From assembly GCA_015295985.1 (NCBI GenBank), contig DVDX01000049.1, positions 18,764 through 82,763 on the forward strand: a stretch of DNA of 64,000 bases, given 5' to 3'. This DNA comes from Synechococcus sp. M44_DOE_062. Lineage in GTDB: Bacteria; Cyanobacteriota; Cyanobacteriia; Thermostichales; Thermostichaceae. Shown here one piece after another: positions 45,185-54,723 of this stretch; within the stretch, counting starts at the first letter, position 1; each line of letters opens with the position of its first letter. A program made the position numbers and the translations under genes. The notes below the pieces were generated by a model. That model did not search any database, was not told the DNA's origin, and worked only from the letters and a program-made list of their open reading frames with translations.

Positions 45185-46078
45185 ATGGTTCTTCGCAAGT
45201 ATCTCGCAGGAGAGGGGCTGCGTTGGTTTCGCCTGGCCCTGCAGTTGCAAGGATCGGTTGTACCGGCAGTGCTTCCCCGCGCCTTTATCTGCGGCTTGGT
45301 CGGGGTGCTGGTTTCGATTCTGTATAAGTTGGGGCTGCCCTTGGCACTGTCGTCGTTGGTGGCATTTGTGCCCAACATCGTTTTGGGTCTGATGCTGGTG
45401 TTTCGGACAAACACCGCCTACGAACGATTTTGGGAGGGGCGGAAAGCTTGGGGAGCCGTGGTGAATGACGTGCGCAATTTGGCCCGCCTAATTTGGGTAG
45501 CCATTGAAGAAAAACAGCCTGGCGACCGGGAAGAGAAGATCCAAACTCTATATCTATTGCCCGCTTTTGCCATGGCCATGAAACAGCACCTGCGCCAGGA
45601 ACCTCTGCTGGATGAGATTCAGCCCCTGCTCAGCCCGGAGCAGTTGCAACGTCTCCAAAGCCTCAAACACCCCCCCTTGCAAATTGCCTTTTGGATCGGA
45701 GATTACTTACAGCGACAATACCAAAAGGGCCGCGTTGAGGTCTACCAGCTCACGATCATGGTGGAGCGGCTCAACAGCATGGTGGATGCGCTGGGGGCTT
45801 GCGAGCGCATTCTCATGACCCCGATGCCCATGGCTTATGCCCTGCACTTGAAGCAGTTGTTACTGCTCTACTGTTTATCTTTGCCGTTTCAGATGGTGGA
45901 AGGTTTGGGTTGGATGACCGGCCCCATTGTGGGATGGCTGAGCTTTATGTTGTTTGGCGTTGAAGAGATCGGCATCGAAATTGAAAATCCCTTTGGCCGG
46001 GATCCCAATGATCTGCCCCTCGATAACATTTGCAACAAGATGAAGCACAATATTGCCGATTTGATCACTTCCACCTGA
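45185..46078 (+). CDS. Bestrophin-like (UPF0187) membrane protein
   Basis: From ATG 45185 the protein has 297 residues. It has four hydrophobic segments and the family motifs VFRTNTAYERFWEGRKAWGA, VVNDVRNLARL and later FQMVEGLGWMTGPIVG and GIEIENPFGRDPNDLPLD. Plant relatives in thylakoids (VCCN1) conduct chloride and tune the proton motive force; bacterial KpBest conducts cations. Which ion passes here is not readable. The frame runs 24 codons further upstream, but ATG 45185 fits the family. Confidence 0.88.
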   Translation: MVLRKYLAGEGLRWFRLALQLQGSVVPAVLPRAFICGLVGVLVSILYKLGLPLALSSLVAFVPNIVLGLMLVFRTNTAYERFWEGRKAWGAVVNDVRNLARLIWVAIEEKQPGDREEKIQTLYLLPAFAMAMKQHLRQEPLLDEIQPLLSPEQLQRLQSLKHPPLQIAFWIGDYLQRQYQKGRVEVYQLTIMVERLNSMVDALGACERILMTPMPMAYALHLKQLLLLYCLSLPFQMVEGLGWMTGPIVGWLSFMLFGVEEIGIEIENPFGRDPNDLPLDNICNKMKHNIADLITST

Positions 46079-46258
46079 GGGAACTCTCGGCATTCCGGAT
46101 GGCAGAGCAGCCGCCCATTTCAGATCCTCAGTCGGCACCTACCCCTAGTGGAGATAGCCGGCCTGAACCCAAGGATTGAGGGGAAGGGATCCCTATATCT
46201 GAGTAGGGAACAAGATGAGTTTGCTAAACTGTGGGCAATCTGCCGAGGTGCTCTGGGG

Positions 46259-47527
46259 ATGGCCTGCTCAACCTGCACATTTTTACACCTGGCCGATGTG
46301 CATCTGGGCTATGACCGCTACGACAGCCCGGAGCGGAGCAAGGATTTCTTTTTGGCTTTTCGGGATGTTGTCCGGCGCTATGCCATTCAGGATCCGGTGG
46401 ACTTCGTGCTCATTGCCGGGGATCTGTTCGAGCATCGGCAAATTCAGCCCGGTGTTCTCAACCAAGCCCAGATTGTCTTGCGGGAGCTGCAGCAGGCCGG
46501 GATCCCGGTGTTGGCCATTGAGGGCAACCACGACAACCGCCCCTATGGCGTGAAAACCAGTTGGCTGAGGTACTTGGCCGATCACGGGGAGTTGATATTG
46601 CTGGAGCCTGAGGAAGGGGAAGAGGGACTGGAGCTGCGCCCCTGGTCAGGTCGGCGGGGTGGGTATCTGGATCTGCCCTGCGGGGTGCGGGTAATCGGAT
46701 CTCAGTGGTATGGATCGGCAGCCCCCCGGTCGATTGAGCAGTTGGCGGCGGCCATTCGACGGTTGCCCCCCGGCCCAGAACGGGTGGTGTTGATGTTCCA
46801 CCACGGTCTAGAGGGCCAAATTGCCCGTTACCAAGGCGCTCTGCGCTACAAAGATCTGCTGCCCCTGCGGGAGGCGGGGGTGGGCTACCTGGCCTTGGGA
46901 CACATTCACAAAAGCTATTCCGAGGGTGGGTGGATCTTCAATCCGGGATCCCTGGAGGCCAACAGCACCGCCGAATGGGACTTTCAACGAGGGGCCTACC
47001 GCGTCCGCTGGGGAGATGGCCCGCCACAGGCGGAGCTGGTGCAGGATTACCATCAGCGGCCCCGCCGCCGGCTCTACCTGGAGGCCAAGGGCAGAGAAAC
47101 CCCCGAACAAATTGCTGCAGCAGCCATTGCCTTGGCTGAGGGATCCCGTTTTCAGGAAGGTGAAATAGAGCCGATGGTGGAGGTAAGGCTGGTGGGACAG
47201 GTGGGGTTTGCCAAGCACGAGCTGGATAGTCGCGCTCTTCAGAAGCAGATTCAGCAGATCACCGGTGCCTTGCTCGTCCTCTTTCGCTTCGAGGCCACTG
47301 CTCTGGAAATCGGGTCGGCTGCCCTTTCGCTGGAAGAAGAGGAGCAAAGGCTACAAATCGAAGAAAAAATCTACAGGGATCTGCTGAGCAGCCATGCCCA
47401 CTACCGCAAACGCAGTGAAGAGCTGGCGCGGCTGCTTTTGGATCTCAAAGAAAAGGTTTTGGATAGGCAAGGAGAATCGGAAGTGTATGCTCACCTAAAG
47501 GGAGCTTTTTTGGGAGCAGAAGACTGA
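46259..47527 (+). CDS. Mre11/SbcD-family DNA repair nuclease
   Basis: From ATG 46259 the protein has 422 residues. The five phosphodiesterase motifs are visible: LADVHLGYDRY, IAGDLFEHRQ, AIEGNHDNRP, VVLMFHHGLEG and LALGHIHKSY. Mre11 cuts DNA ends with Rad50, which follows two bases after its stop. A 37-codon open extension upstream of the chosen start is not similar to the family. It is the first gene of a five-gene operon of end-processing enzymes. Confidence 0.92.
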   Translation: MACSTCTFLHLADVHLGYDRYDSPERSKDFFLAFRDVVRRYAIQDPVDFVLIAGDLFEHRQIQPGVLNQAQIVLRELQQAGIPVLAIEGNHDNRPYGVKTSWLRYLADHGELILLEPEEGEEGLELRPWSGRRGGYLDLPCGVRVIGSQWYGSAAPRSIEQLAAAIRRLPPGPERVVLMFHHGLEGQIARYQGALRYKDLLPLREAGVGYLALGHIHKSYSEGGWIFNPGSLEANSTAEWDFQRGAYRVRWGDGPPQAELVQDYHQRPRRRLYLEAKGRETPEQIAAAAIALAEGSRFQEGEIEPMVEVRLVGQVGFAKHELDSRALQKQIQQITGALLVLFRFEATALEIGSAALSLEEEEQRLQIEEKIYRDLLSSHAHYRKRSEELARLLLDLKEKVLDRQGESEVYAHLKGAFLGAED

Positions 47528-47529
47528 TT

Positions 47530-50500
47530 ATGCGGATCCTCTCGCTTGCTTTGCAAAACTTCAAATCTCATGAGGATGCCGTCTTCACGTTTGAGCCAGG
47601 TATTAACGCCATTTGCGGAGAAAACGGAGCGGGCAAAACCAGCATTTTGGAGGCCATTGCCTGGGTTTTGTTTGACTACTGCCCCTACAGCCAAGAAGAA
47701 ATCATTCGCTCCGGTGCCAACGACGCGGTGGTGACTGTGCAATTTATCTCCCAATGGGATCAGCGCACCTACGATGTTCGCCGCAGCGTAACCCAGGGAT
47801 ATCGTCTCTTCGATCCCCAACTGAAGCGGCGCCTGGAGTATGAGCGCAAATCCGATGTGCTGCCGTGGCTGAGGCAACATTTGGGCGTACCTGCCGGTAC
47901 CGACCTGGCGCGGCTCTTTGCCACAACAATTGGGGTACCCCAGGGGACTTTTACGGCAGACTTTCTCAAAACCGGTCGAGATCGCAAAGAAGTTTTCGAT
48001 CGCATCTTAAAGGTAGAAGAGTACCAGCAGGTGGCCAGAGATCTGTTAGCGGTTGAAAAATACAGCGAGGCGCAAGTCCAGGCCATTCATCATCAAATTG
48101 AGTTGCTCCATCAACAGCTACAGGAGTGGGATCCACTCCAAGCGGAGCGGCAGAAAATTCAACAAGAACTCAGTTACTGGCAAGAGCGCTTGCGTCAATC
48201 CATCCATACCCTAGACCAGGCTAAGCTTAAGATTGAGCAACTGGAGAAATGGCTTGAGCAAATTCAAACTTTGGATCACCAAATCGCCCAACTGGAGCAA
48301 AAGGGATCCCTGCTGGATGTATCTCTTGAGCAGGCGGAAAAGCTATGGGCGGAAGCCAGACAAGCACAAGCCCAGCAACGTCAGTATCAAGAGGGATCCC
48401 AGCGTTTTTTAGCTACAGAAGCTCGCTTGCGGGAGCTGGAAAAACAGCAGCAGCAACGCTTGCAGTGGCTGAAGCAGCGGGATGCCTTGCTCTCGCAAAA
48501 ACAGCACCTTGAAAACCAACGGGCAAGACTTCAGGAAAAGTTAAGCCAACAGCAGCGCTGGAAGCAGGAGCTGGAGGAGCTAACTCCGCAAATTCGAGCC
48601 CAAGAGGAGCTAGAGCGTCAGCAGACCTATTGGACTCAGCAGCTCAATACTTTGCTACACCTATACCGCGAATGGGAACAGATCCAGGCAGAATGGGCAG
48701 TCCATGCCGGGCGATGTCAACTGCTACAAAGCCGAGTGCAAGAAGCGGAACAGGCTCAGGCCACCTGTCAGCAGCACCAATCCGCCTACAACCGCTATTT
48801 GCAGTTGGAAACCCTCATTGCAGAGCAGGAAGCGCTGCGGCAAACTCGACAGACTTTACTGGCTCAACGGGAAACTTTACAACACCAACTCCATCGATTA
48901 GAGCTGCAGGGATCCGAATATCAGCAACGGCTCCAGATCTTTCAAAAAATGGAGGCGGAAAAACTGGAGCTGCAACCCCTGTGTGAACAGCAGGCTTCCC
49001 TAGAGCAGCGCCACTCCCAACTGGGCGAGAAGTTGGCTTCCTTTCAAGCCCTGCGTCTTGAACTCAAACAACGGGAAACAGAGCAGGAACAAGGTCAAGT
49101 CCAGTTGGAACAACTGCAGCTCCAACTGAGACAACGGCAGGCGAATTTGGATCGGGTAGCCGCCATTCCTGCGCTCGAAGCTCAACAGGAGCGACTGCAA
49201 ATTCAGCTCAGCCGCATTGCCGCAGCTCGTCAATTTCAGCAGGAGCTACAAACCCTTTTCGAGCAGGGCTCGGAGCAGTTGGCCCAACACCATCACAGCA
49301 TCCGACAGCTTTTGAGCGAATTGGCAGCCCAGCAACACCACTATCCCCAGCTTCAACCTCTGTGGCAGCGGATCCCGGAGGTGCTTGCCCAATCTTCAGC
49401 CCTCAACCAGCAGTTGCTCCAGTCCATCCATCACATTTTGCAGGATCTGGCTCCCCAAACTTCCGAAGCCCACCTTCGTCAGCAGTTGGCCGACATCCAA
49501 AAGCAACTTAAGACTTTGCAATCTTTGCTCGGCCTAACCGCACAAATTCCCGATTTGGAAGCCCAAATGGAACGGCTGCTGCAATTACAAGCCGAACGAC
49601 AAAGCAGAATTGATGACCTTCACTGGGGCCTCGAGGCGGAGCCCACCTTCCTTCGGCAACAACAGGAAATCGGTCAGGCGCTACAAGCTCTAGGGGATCC
49701 CAGAGGACAGATCCAACGCCTGCAAAAAGAGCTGAATGGCAAGCCCAGAGTGGAGCAAGAATATCAACAGCTCACAGAACAGATTCGCCAACTCCAACAC
49801 CAGATCCAAAATCTAGAACGACAGCTTGAGCCCTTGCGGGATCTAGAGGAGAGAATTGCCAATTTGCGGGAAGAGCAAAGAAGCCACCGCAGCGGCTATG
49901 AAACGGTTATCCGCTTGCAGGCTCTTGCCCAAAGCTTGCCACAACGAAAAGATGAACTCAAAACTGCCCAATCGACGCTGGAGCAACTCCAAAAAGCCGA
50001 ACAAGAGAAACAGGCCCGAATTGGCGAATGGGAAAAGGCTCATGGTTCAAGAGATCACCTACAAGCCCAAATCGAAAAAGCCGCCGAAACCTTGAAATCT
50101 CTGGGGGATCCCAAAAACCAAGCCGAACGGCTCAAAGCAGAGTTAAAACAGGAAAAGCAGTATTTACAAATGCAGGCCGACTGCCTGCAGCAGCTTCAGG
50201 ATTTGGAAGCAGCACTCAGCCCCATTGACGAGGCTCTATCCCAAACCGAGCACCTGGATCGGGAGGTGGGATCCCTGCAGGAAGAACGGGAACGATACCG
50301 CGCAGATCACGAGCGCTACTTACAGGCAGAACCCATTGCCAAATTGCTTCCCCAACGGGAACAAGAACTGGCCGAGCTAAACGCCCAACGGCAGCACCTG
50401 CAAACTCAGCTCTCCCAACTTCGCGCAGCACGGGATCCCTTGGCTGCTCTGTATCGACCGCAGGAGCACGAGCATCTTCGATCCCTTTTGCAGGCCACCG

Positions 50501-51120
50501 CAATCCAAAAAGCCGAAGCCCAAGCCCGCCTGGAGAGCTTAGCTCTTCAACTGAGCAAAGTTGAGGAAAAGTTGCGGCAATTGGAGCAGGCCAAGGCCAG
50601 CTTAAAGCAAGTCGAGGCCGAAAAAACTGAGAGAGAACGCCTGCACCGCTTTATCAAATTCAGCCGAGAGACCTACAGAAAAGCCGGCCCCCAAGTTACC
50701 CAATACTACCTGCAGCAGATTAACCATACCGCCGATCACCTCTTCCGAGAAATTCTCAACCGTCCCAACGTCACCCTGACCTGGGAAGCCGATTATGAGA
50801 TCCGCGTTCAAGAAGCCGGCAGCCCCAAACGACGGTTTGCCAGCCTTTCCGGGGGAGAGCAAATGTCGGCGGCCTTGGCAGTGCGCTTGGCTTTGCTCAA
50901 GGTGTTGGGACAACTGAATATTGCCTTTTTCGATGAGCCCACCACCAATATGGATGCTCAACGGCGACAGCGGCTGGCAGAAGCCATCACCAACCTGCGA
51001 TCTTTTGAGCAGCTATTTGTCATCAGCCACGATGATACCTTTGAGCAAATGACGGAAAATGTTATTCGGGTGGAAAGGCACTCCAGTTGGCTGAGGAGGG
51101 ATCCCGCCTATGGTGTTTAG
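47530..51120 (+). CDS. Rad50/SbcC-family ATPase without a visible zinc hook
   Basis: The protein is 1196 residues. The N-terminus MRILSLALQNFKSHEDAVF and Walker A GENGAGKTSILEAIAWVLFD are followed by a very long coiled coil of Q-, E-, L-rich heptads (about residues 170-1040). The C-terminal lobe has LSGGEQMSAALAVRLALLKV and Walker B NIAFFDEPTTNMDAQRR. Rad50 tethers DNA ends and drives the Mre11 nuclease. I find no CxxC hook motif in the middle, where it is expected. The end overlaps nurA by 11 bases. Confidence 0.93.
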   Translation: MRILSLALQNFKSHEDAVFTFEPGINAICGENGAGKTSILEAIAWVLFDYCPYSQEEIIRSGANDAVVTVQFISQWDQRTYDVRRSVTQGYRLFDPQLKRRLEYERKSDVLPWLRQHLGVPAGTDLARLFATTIGVPQGTFTADFLKTGRDRKEVFDRILKVEEYQQVARDLLAVEKYSEAQVQAIHHQIELLHQQLQEWDPLQAERQKIQQELSYWQERLRQSIHTLDQAKLKIEQLEKWLEQIQTLDHQIAQLEQKGSLLDVSLEQAEKLWAEARQAQAQQRQYQEGSQRFLATEARLRELEKQQQQRLQWLKQRDALLSQKQHLENQRARLQEKLSQQQRWKQELEELTPQIRAQEELERQQTYWTQQLNTLLHLYREWEQIQAEWAVHAGRCQLLQSRVQEAEQAQATCQQHQSAYNRYLQLETLIAEQEALRQTRQTLLAQRETLQHQLHRLELQGSEYQQRLQIFQKMEAEKLELQPLCEQQASLEQRHSQLGEKLASFQALRLELKQRETEQEQGQVQLEQLQLQLRQRQANLDRVAAIPALEAQQERLQIQLSRIAAARQFQQELQTLFEQGSEQLAQHHHSIRQLLSELAAQQHHYPQLQPLWQRIPEVLAQSSALNQQLLQSIHHILQDLAPQTSEAHLRQQLADIQKQLKTLQSLLGLTAQIPDLEAQMERLLQLQAERQSRIDDLHWGLEAEPTFLRQQQEIGQALQALGDPRGQIQRLQKELNGKPRVEQEYQQLTEQIRQLQHQIQNLERQLEPLRDLEERIANLREEQRSHRSGYETVIRLQALAQSLPQRKDELKTAQSTLEQLQKAEQEKQARIGEWEKAHGSRDHLQAQIEKAAETLKSLGDPKNQAERLKAELKQEKQYLQMQADCLQQLQDLEAALSPIDEALSQTEHLDREVGSLQEERERYRADHERYLQAEPIAKLLPQREQELAELNAQRQHLQTQLSQLRAARDPLAALYRPQEHEHLRSLLQATAIQKAEAQARLESLALQLSKVEEKLRQLEQAKASLKQVEAEKTERERLHRFIKFSRETYRKAGPQVTQYYLQQINHTADHLFREILNRPNVTLTWEADYEIRVQEAGSPKRRFASLSGGEQMSAALAVRLALLKVLGQLNIAFFDEPTTNMDAQRRQRLAEAITNLRSFEQLFVISHDDTFEQMTENVIRVERHSSWLRRDPAYGV

Positions 51121-52303
51121 AGCCGACCGGATCCTGGCGGTCTTGCAGCAAAAGCGGGAAGCCTTTGCCACTTTTGATCAAGGGCTGTCGGAGCGCAGAG
51201 CATACTATAAGCAGGCCATGGAAAGCTTGTGCAAGTGGTCGAGCTTAGAGATTGCCGAAAAAACAGCTCGATTTCCTTTTCCGGGCGCTTTACCCACTGA
51301 AGAGTGGGATCGCCACTCCAATTGGAAAATCCCTTTTGAGCAGGAATGGGCCAACTACGAGGAAAGCCGCGAGTGGGCGAAGTCAGTTATCGAAAACATC
51401 CCTACCTTTGCCGTGGATGGATCCCAGATTTATCCCAGCAAAGATCTGTCAATACCGGTGGCGCTCGTGCAAATCGGCTGGTATGAAAACTATCACTGCG
51501 CAGCAGGCTTGTACGAAAAAGACATCCAAGTGGATGTATTGACGCCAAGGGACTTGGGATCCGACAGCAACGGCGAACCGAAAGAGCGAATGGTTAACAT
51601 GCGCCGCTTTCAAATGGAAATGGAGAGACTTGTAGAATACATTCAAAAATCCCAACCGGGATCCCGAAAGTTGGCCTTTTTGGACGGGGCGCTGGTAGCT
51701 ACTTTTGCCGAAGTCTTTGAGCCAGAAGCCCAAGATTTCTATGTGCAGTGTTTGCTCCAGCTTTTGCGGGCCAGCGAGCAAAGCCGGATCCCCATTGTGG
51801 CCTACATAGACACCACCTACACTTCCGATCTGGTGGCGTTGCTGAAGCATTGTTTTGACCTACCCGAAGCTCCACAGCTTCACGATGCGCAACTGCTCAG
51901 CCCCTGGTTGGACTGGGGGGATCGCACACCTTTTTTCATCTGTGCCCGTGGCGGCAGCCTCAACCCCCAAGATGGGATCCTCAATCGCTACCAAGAAATG
52001 CGGGAGCGAGTGGGGTTTGTTTACCTGCGCACCAATGACAACTTTCCAGCCCGCTTGGAAATACCCGTTTGGATTTATGAGGCAGGACTGTTGGACTGGT
52101 TGGTGGATCTGGTTCGCTGTGAGGTGGTGATTGGGCGAGGTTATCCTTATGTGTTGGAGACAGCCGATCAAATAGCCGTTATTCGCAATGAGGATCGCAA
52201 CCTTTTCTTGCGCCTCATGCAAGATTGGGCCACTCGTGAAAAGCTGAACCTAAGGTTATCTCGGAAAACAGCAAGTAAATTGCAGCGGAGACGAGTCCGA
52301 TGA
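51110..52303 (+). CDS. nurA: NurA-family nuclease
   Basis: The protein is 397 residues. The NurA domain (RNase-H-like fold) is recognised by TFAVDGSQIYPSKD near residue 100, with the metal-binding Asp, and KLAFLDGALVATFAE and VAYIDTTYTSDLVALLKH further on, and by VWIYEAGLLDWLVDLV near the C-terminus. NurA is a 5'-3' nuclease that works with the HerA translocase to make 3' overhangs. It begins inside the Rad50 gene and overlaps the next gene by four bases (ATGA). Confidence 0.88.
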   Translation: MVFRADRILAVLQQKREAFATFDQGLSERRAYYKQAMESLCKWSSLEIAEKTARFPFPGALPTEEWDRHSNWKIPFEQEWANYEESREWAKSVIENIPTFAVDGSQIYPSKDLSIPVALVQIGWYENYHCAAGLYEKDIQVDVLTPRDLGSDSNGEPKERMVNMRRFQMEMERLVEYIQKSQPGSRKLAFLDGALVATFAEVFEPEAQDFYVQCLLQLLRASEQSRIPIVAYIDTTYTSDLVALLKHCFDLPEAPQLHDAQLLSPWLDWGDRTPFFICARGGSLNPQDGILNRYQEMRERVGFVYLRTNDNFPARLEIPVWIYEAGLLDWLVDLVRCEVVIGRGYPYVLETADQIAVIRNEDRNLFLRLMQDWATREKLNLRLSRKTASKLQRRRVR

Positions 52304-52893
52304 GATTAGGCAGGGTGGTTCGCTCCAACAATCACTGTGATTACGTGGTGCAGGTGGACGATGCTTTGGAGGTCAAAAATCCGCCGGCTCCCGATGACTA
52401 TGGCTTCGGCAGCTTTGTCAAGCTGGAAAGCGACCGGCGACACTGGGCCGTAGGTCTGGTTTACAATACCCAACTCCTGAACCCCATGTTCCTCAACTCT
52501 GGGCCCCGCCTTTCCAGCCAGCCGGATCCCTATTTTTCCCCCGATTTGCAGAATGAGGTGCGCACGCTGCTGTCGGTGGTTTTGATCGGGGCCTTGGATG
52601 AAGAGCGCCACTGTGGCCGGCAAGGGATCCCACGCGTGGTGGTGCCTGTAAATACGCCCGTTTTTCGCATGAGCCAGGAAGAGATCCTGCGCTTTCACCA
52701 GGATCCCCAAGGTCAAACCCAATTTTCCTACTATGGTTTGCTGCTGAGTAGTGGCGGCAACTTTGCCGATCACTTGATCTACCAAGTCTTGAATGACATT
52801 ACGCCGATGTTTGCCGAGCCAGCCCAACGGCGAGCCCTGCAAATCTTAAGCAAAGAACTGGCCTGGAAAATGACTGTAGGAGCGATGCGCTGA
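52300..52893 (+). CDS. Small HAS-barrel-like protein in the HerA operon
   Basis: The protein is 197 residues. The N-terminal part LGRVVRSNNHCDYVVQVDDA, GSFVKLE and HWAVGLVYN looks like the HAS (HerA-ATP synthase) beta barrel. The C-terminal part is helical (DHLIYQVLNDITPMFAEPAQ and RALQILSKELAWKM). I do not know a named family. Placed between nurA and herA with overlapping ends, it is probably a subunit that links them or caps the HerA ring. Confidence 0.65.
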   Translation: MRLGRVVRSNNHCDYVVQVDDALEVKNPPAPDDYGFGSFVKLESDRRHWAVGLVYNTQLLNPMFLNSGPRLSSQPDPYFSPDLQNEVRTLLSVVLIGALDEERHCGRQGIPRVVVPVNTPVFRMSQEEILRFHQDPQGQTQFSYYGLLLSSGGNFADHLIYQVLNDITPMFAEPAQRRALQILSKELAWKMTVGAMR

Positions 52894-54599
52894 TGCCCCA
52901 AAAAATCACTGTCAATGGCCACTACCCAGAAGCCAACCTCTCTCCAACTGAGGACTCTCCAGAGGTAATTGGCACTGTCAAAGGGCCTGGGGAAACTTCT
53001 AACCAATATGTTTTCATCACTTCCAATACCCAAGCGGTAAAGGTGGGTGATTTTGTCTATTACGAAGTCCAGGATCCCCAATCGCAAACCCTGCAAATCT
53101 TGGGCAAAATTAGCCAGGTTCAGCTCCTCGACCACATTCCCGATCGCATCTTTGCCGATACCGAAATCGATCCCAGCACTATTGTGGCTTTGGTGGGCTT
53201 TACCCATCCCAATCCGGAAATCTATGCCGTTACCGTCGAGGTCATCGGCTACTTCCATCGGGCTATGGGCTTTATTAACCCCCGCCGCGCTCCGGATCCC
53301 GGTGCCAAGGTCTTTTTAGCCTCTAATCGTTTGCTGAAATCGATTTTGAACAAACGAGATGAAACAGCCATCGGGGGGGCTCACTTGGGCAGCCTGTTGT
53401 TGCGCGATGAGGGGGCGGTGCCTGTGGTGCTGGATGTCAAGGAAATGGTCAGCACCCATCTAGCTATTTTGGCGGGGACAGGATCCGGCAAATCTTATAC
53501 GGCAGGGGTTTTGATCGAAGAGCTATTGTTGCCCAAAAATCGAGCCGCCGTTCTCATTTTCGATCCCCACGGGGAATACCATACGCTGGCAGAGATGCAG
53601 TCCCACCCCAAGTTTTTAGGGGAAGACGGCTACCGACCCAAAGTCAAGGTTCTTTCACCGCAGGAAATTAAGATTCGCGTATCTTCTCTCAACTTCTTTG
53701 ATATTCTGACCCTGCTGCCGGAAACCACTGATCGGCAAAAATCTTTTCTGGAAAAAGCCTTCCGCAGAACAACTCAATTTAACCCGCTCCGTTGGACGAT
53801 TCAGGATTTAATCGATGCCGTAAACGAGGCCGATTCTGCAGAGGATGGATCCCAGGGATCCTCAGCCGCTGCTTTGGAGTGGAAATTAGAACAGATCGAC
53901 CGCTCTCCTTATTTCAGCAATGTGGAACACCTAGCTCCCAAAGACTTGTTTGAACCGGGGCAGGTAACCATCCTACAAATGCACGAGATCAGCCAGGAAG
54001 AACAGCAGGTGATCGCCGCTGCCATCTTGCGTCAGGCCAACTATGCTCGCATCAATACCCAAAAAGGCAAGATCCAGGCAGGGGACGAAAATTACTTGCC
54101 CTACCCCGTCTTTATTTTGCTGGAAGAAGCCCATCGGTTTGCCCCTGCCCACGAGCCTTCTCGTTGCAAACAGGTGCTGCGCACCATCCTCAGCGAAGGG
54201 CGTAAATTTGGTCTGGGAGTAGGGCTCATCACGCAGCGTCCTGGCAAGTTGGACTCGGACATTCTATCTCAATGCATGAGCCAGTTTCTAATGCGAATTG
54301 TCAACCCTTCCGATCAAGAAAATCTGCGCCACAGTGTTGAGGCTGCTGGGCGGGATCTGCTACAGGAATTGCCCGCTTTGAGCAAAGGTCAGGTGATTGT
54401 CTCCGGTGTGTGCGTCAATACCCCTGTATTGTGTAAAGTGCGACAGCGCTATACGCAGCATGGCGGCGAAACGTTGGATATTCTCGGCCTCTGGCAAAGG
54501 CATTCTCAAGAGCACCACCAACGGGATCGCTTGGCCCATTCGGCCCCTCTCAAACCGCGTCCTCAACCTCAGGTGGTGGATGGACTCAGCATTGATTAG
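52893..54599 (+). CDS. herA: HerA-type DNA translocase ATPase
   Basis: The protein is 568 residues. The N-terminal barrel (IGTVKGPGETSNQYVFITSN) precedes the HerA/FtsK core: Walker A LAILAGTGSGKSYTAGVLIE at about 190, VLIFDPHGEYHTLAEM, Walker B VFILLEEAHRFAPAHE and GRKFGLGVGLITQRPGKLD. The arginine region MRIVNPSDQENLR follows. HerA is a hexameric bidirectional translocase that unwinds ends for NurA. The start shares one base with the previous stop (TGATG). It ends the operon. Confidence 0.93.
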   Translation: MPQKITVNGHYPEANLSPTEDSPEVIGTVKGPGETSNQYVFITSNTQAVKVGDFVYYEVQDPQSQTLQILGKISQVQLLDHIPDRIFADTEIDPSTIVALVGFTHPNPEIYAVTVEVIGYFHRAMGFINPRRAPDPGAKVFLASNRLLKSILNKRDETAIGGAHLGSLLLRDEGAVPVVLDVKEMVSTHLAILAGTGSGKSYTAGVLIEELLLPKNRAAVLIFDPHGEYHTLAEMQSHPKFLGEDGYRPKVKVLSPQEIKIRVSSLNFFDILTLLPETTDRQKSFLEKAFRRTTQFNPLRWTIQDLIDAVNEADSAEDGSQGSSAAALEWKLEQIDRSPYFSNVEHLAPKDLFEPGQVTILQMHEISQEEQQVIAAAILRQANYARINTQKGKIQAGDENYLPYPVFILLEEAHRFAPAHEPSRCKQVLRTILSEGRKFGLGVGLITQRPGKLDSDILSQCMSQFLMRIVNPSDQENLRHSVEAAGRDLLQELPALSKGQVIVSGVCVNTPVLCKVRQRYTQHGGETLDILGLWQRHSQEHHQRDRLAHSAPLKPRPQPQVVDGLSID

Positions 54600-54723
54600 C
54601 GACGGCCCAAAACTCCGACTGTGGCCTGATCTCAATCTCTGAATCTGCCAAATCTACAATCCGAAACCACTGCTTGATTGCAATACAATTCATTTCACAG
54701 AAACAAGTTTTGGGGCGAGCAGG

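Noticed and set aside
46148-46258. 37-codon N-terminal extension of the Mre11-like protein
   Set aside because: The Mre11 fold starts at FLHLADVH shortly after ATG 46259, and the upstream peptide has no family similarity.
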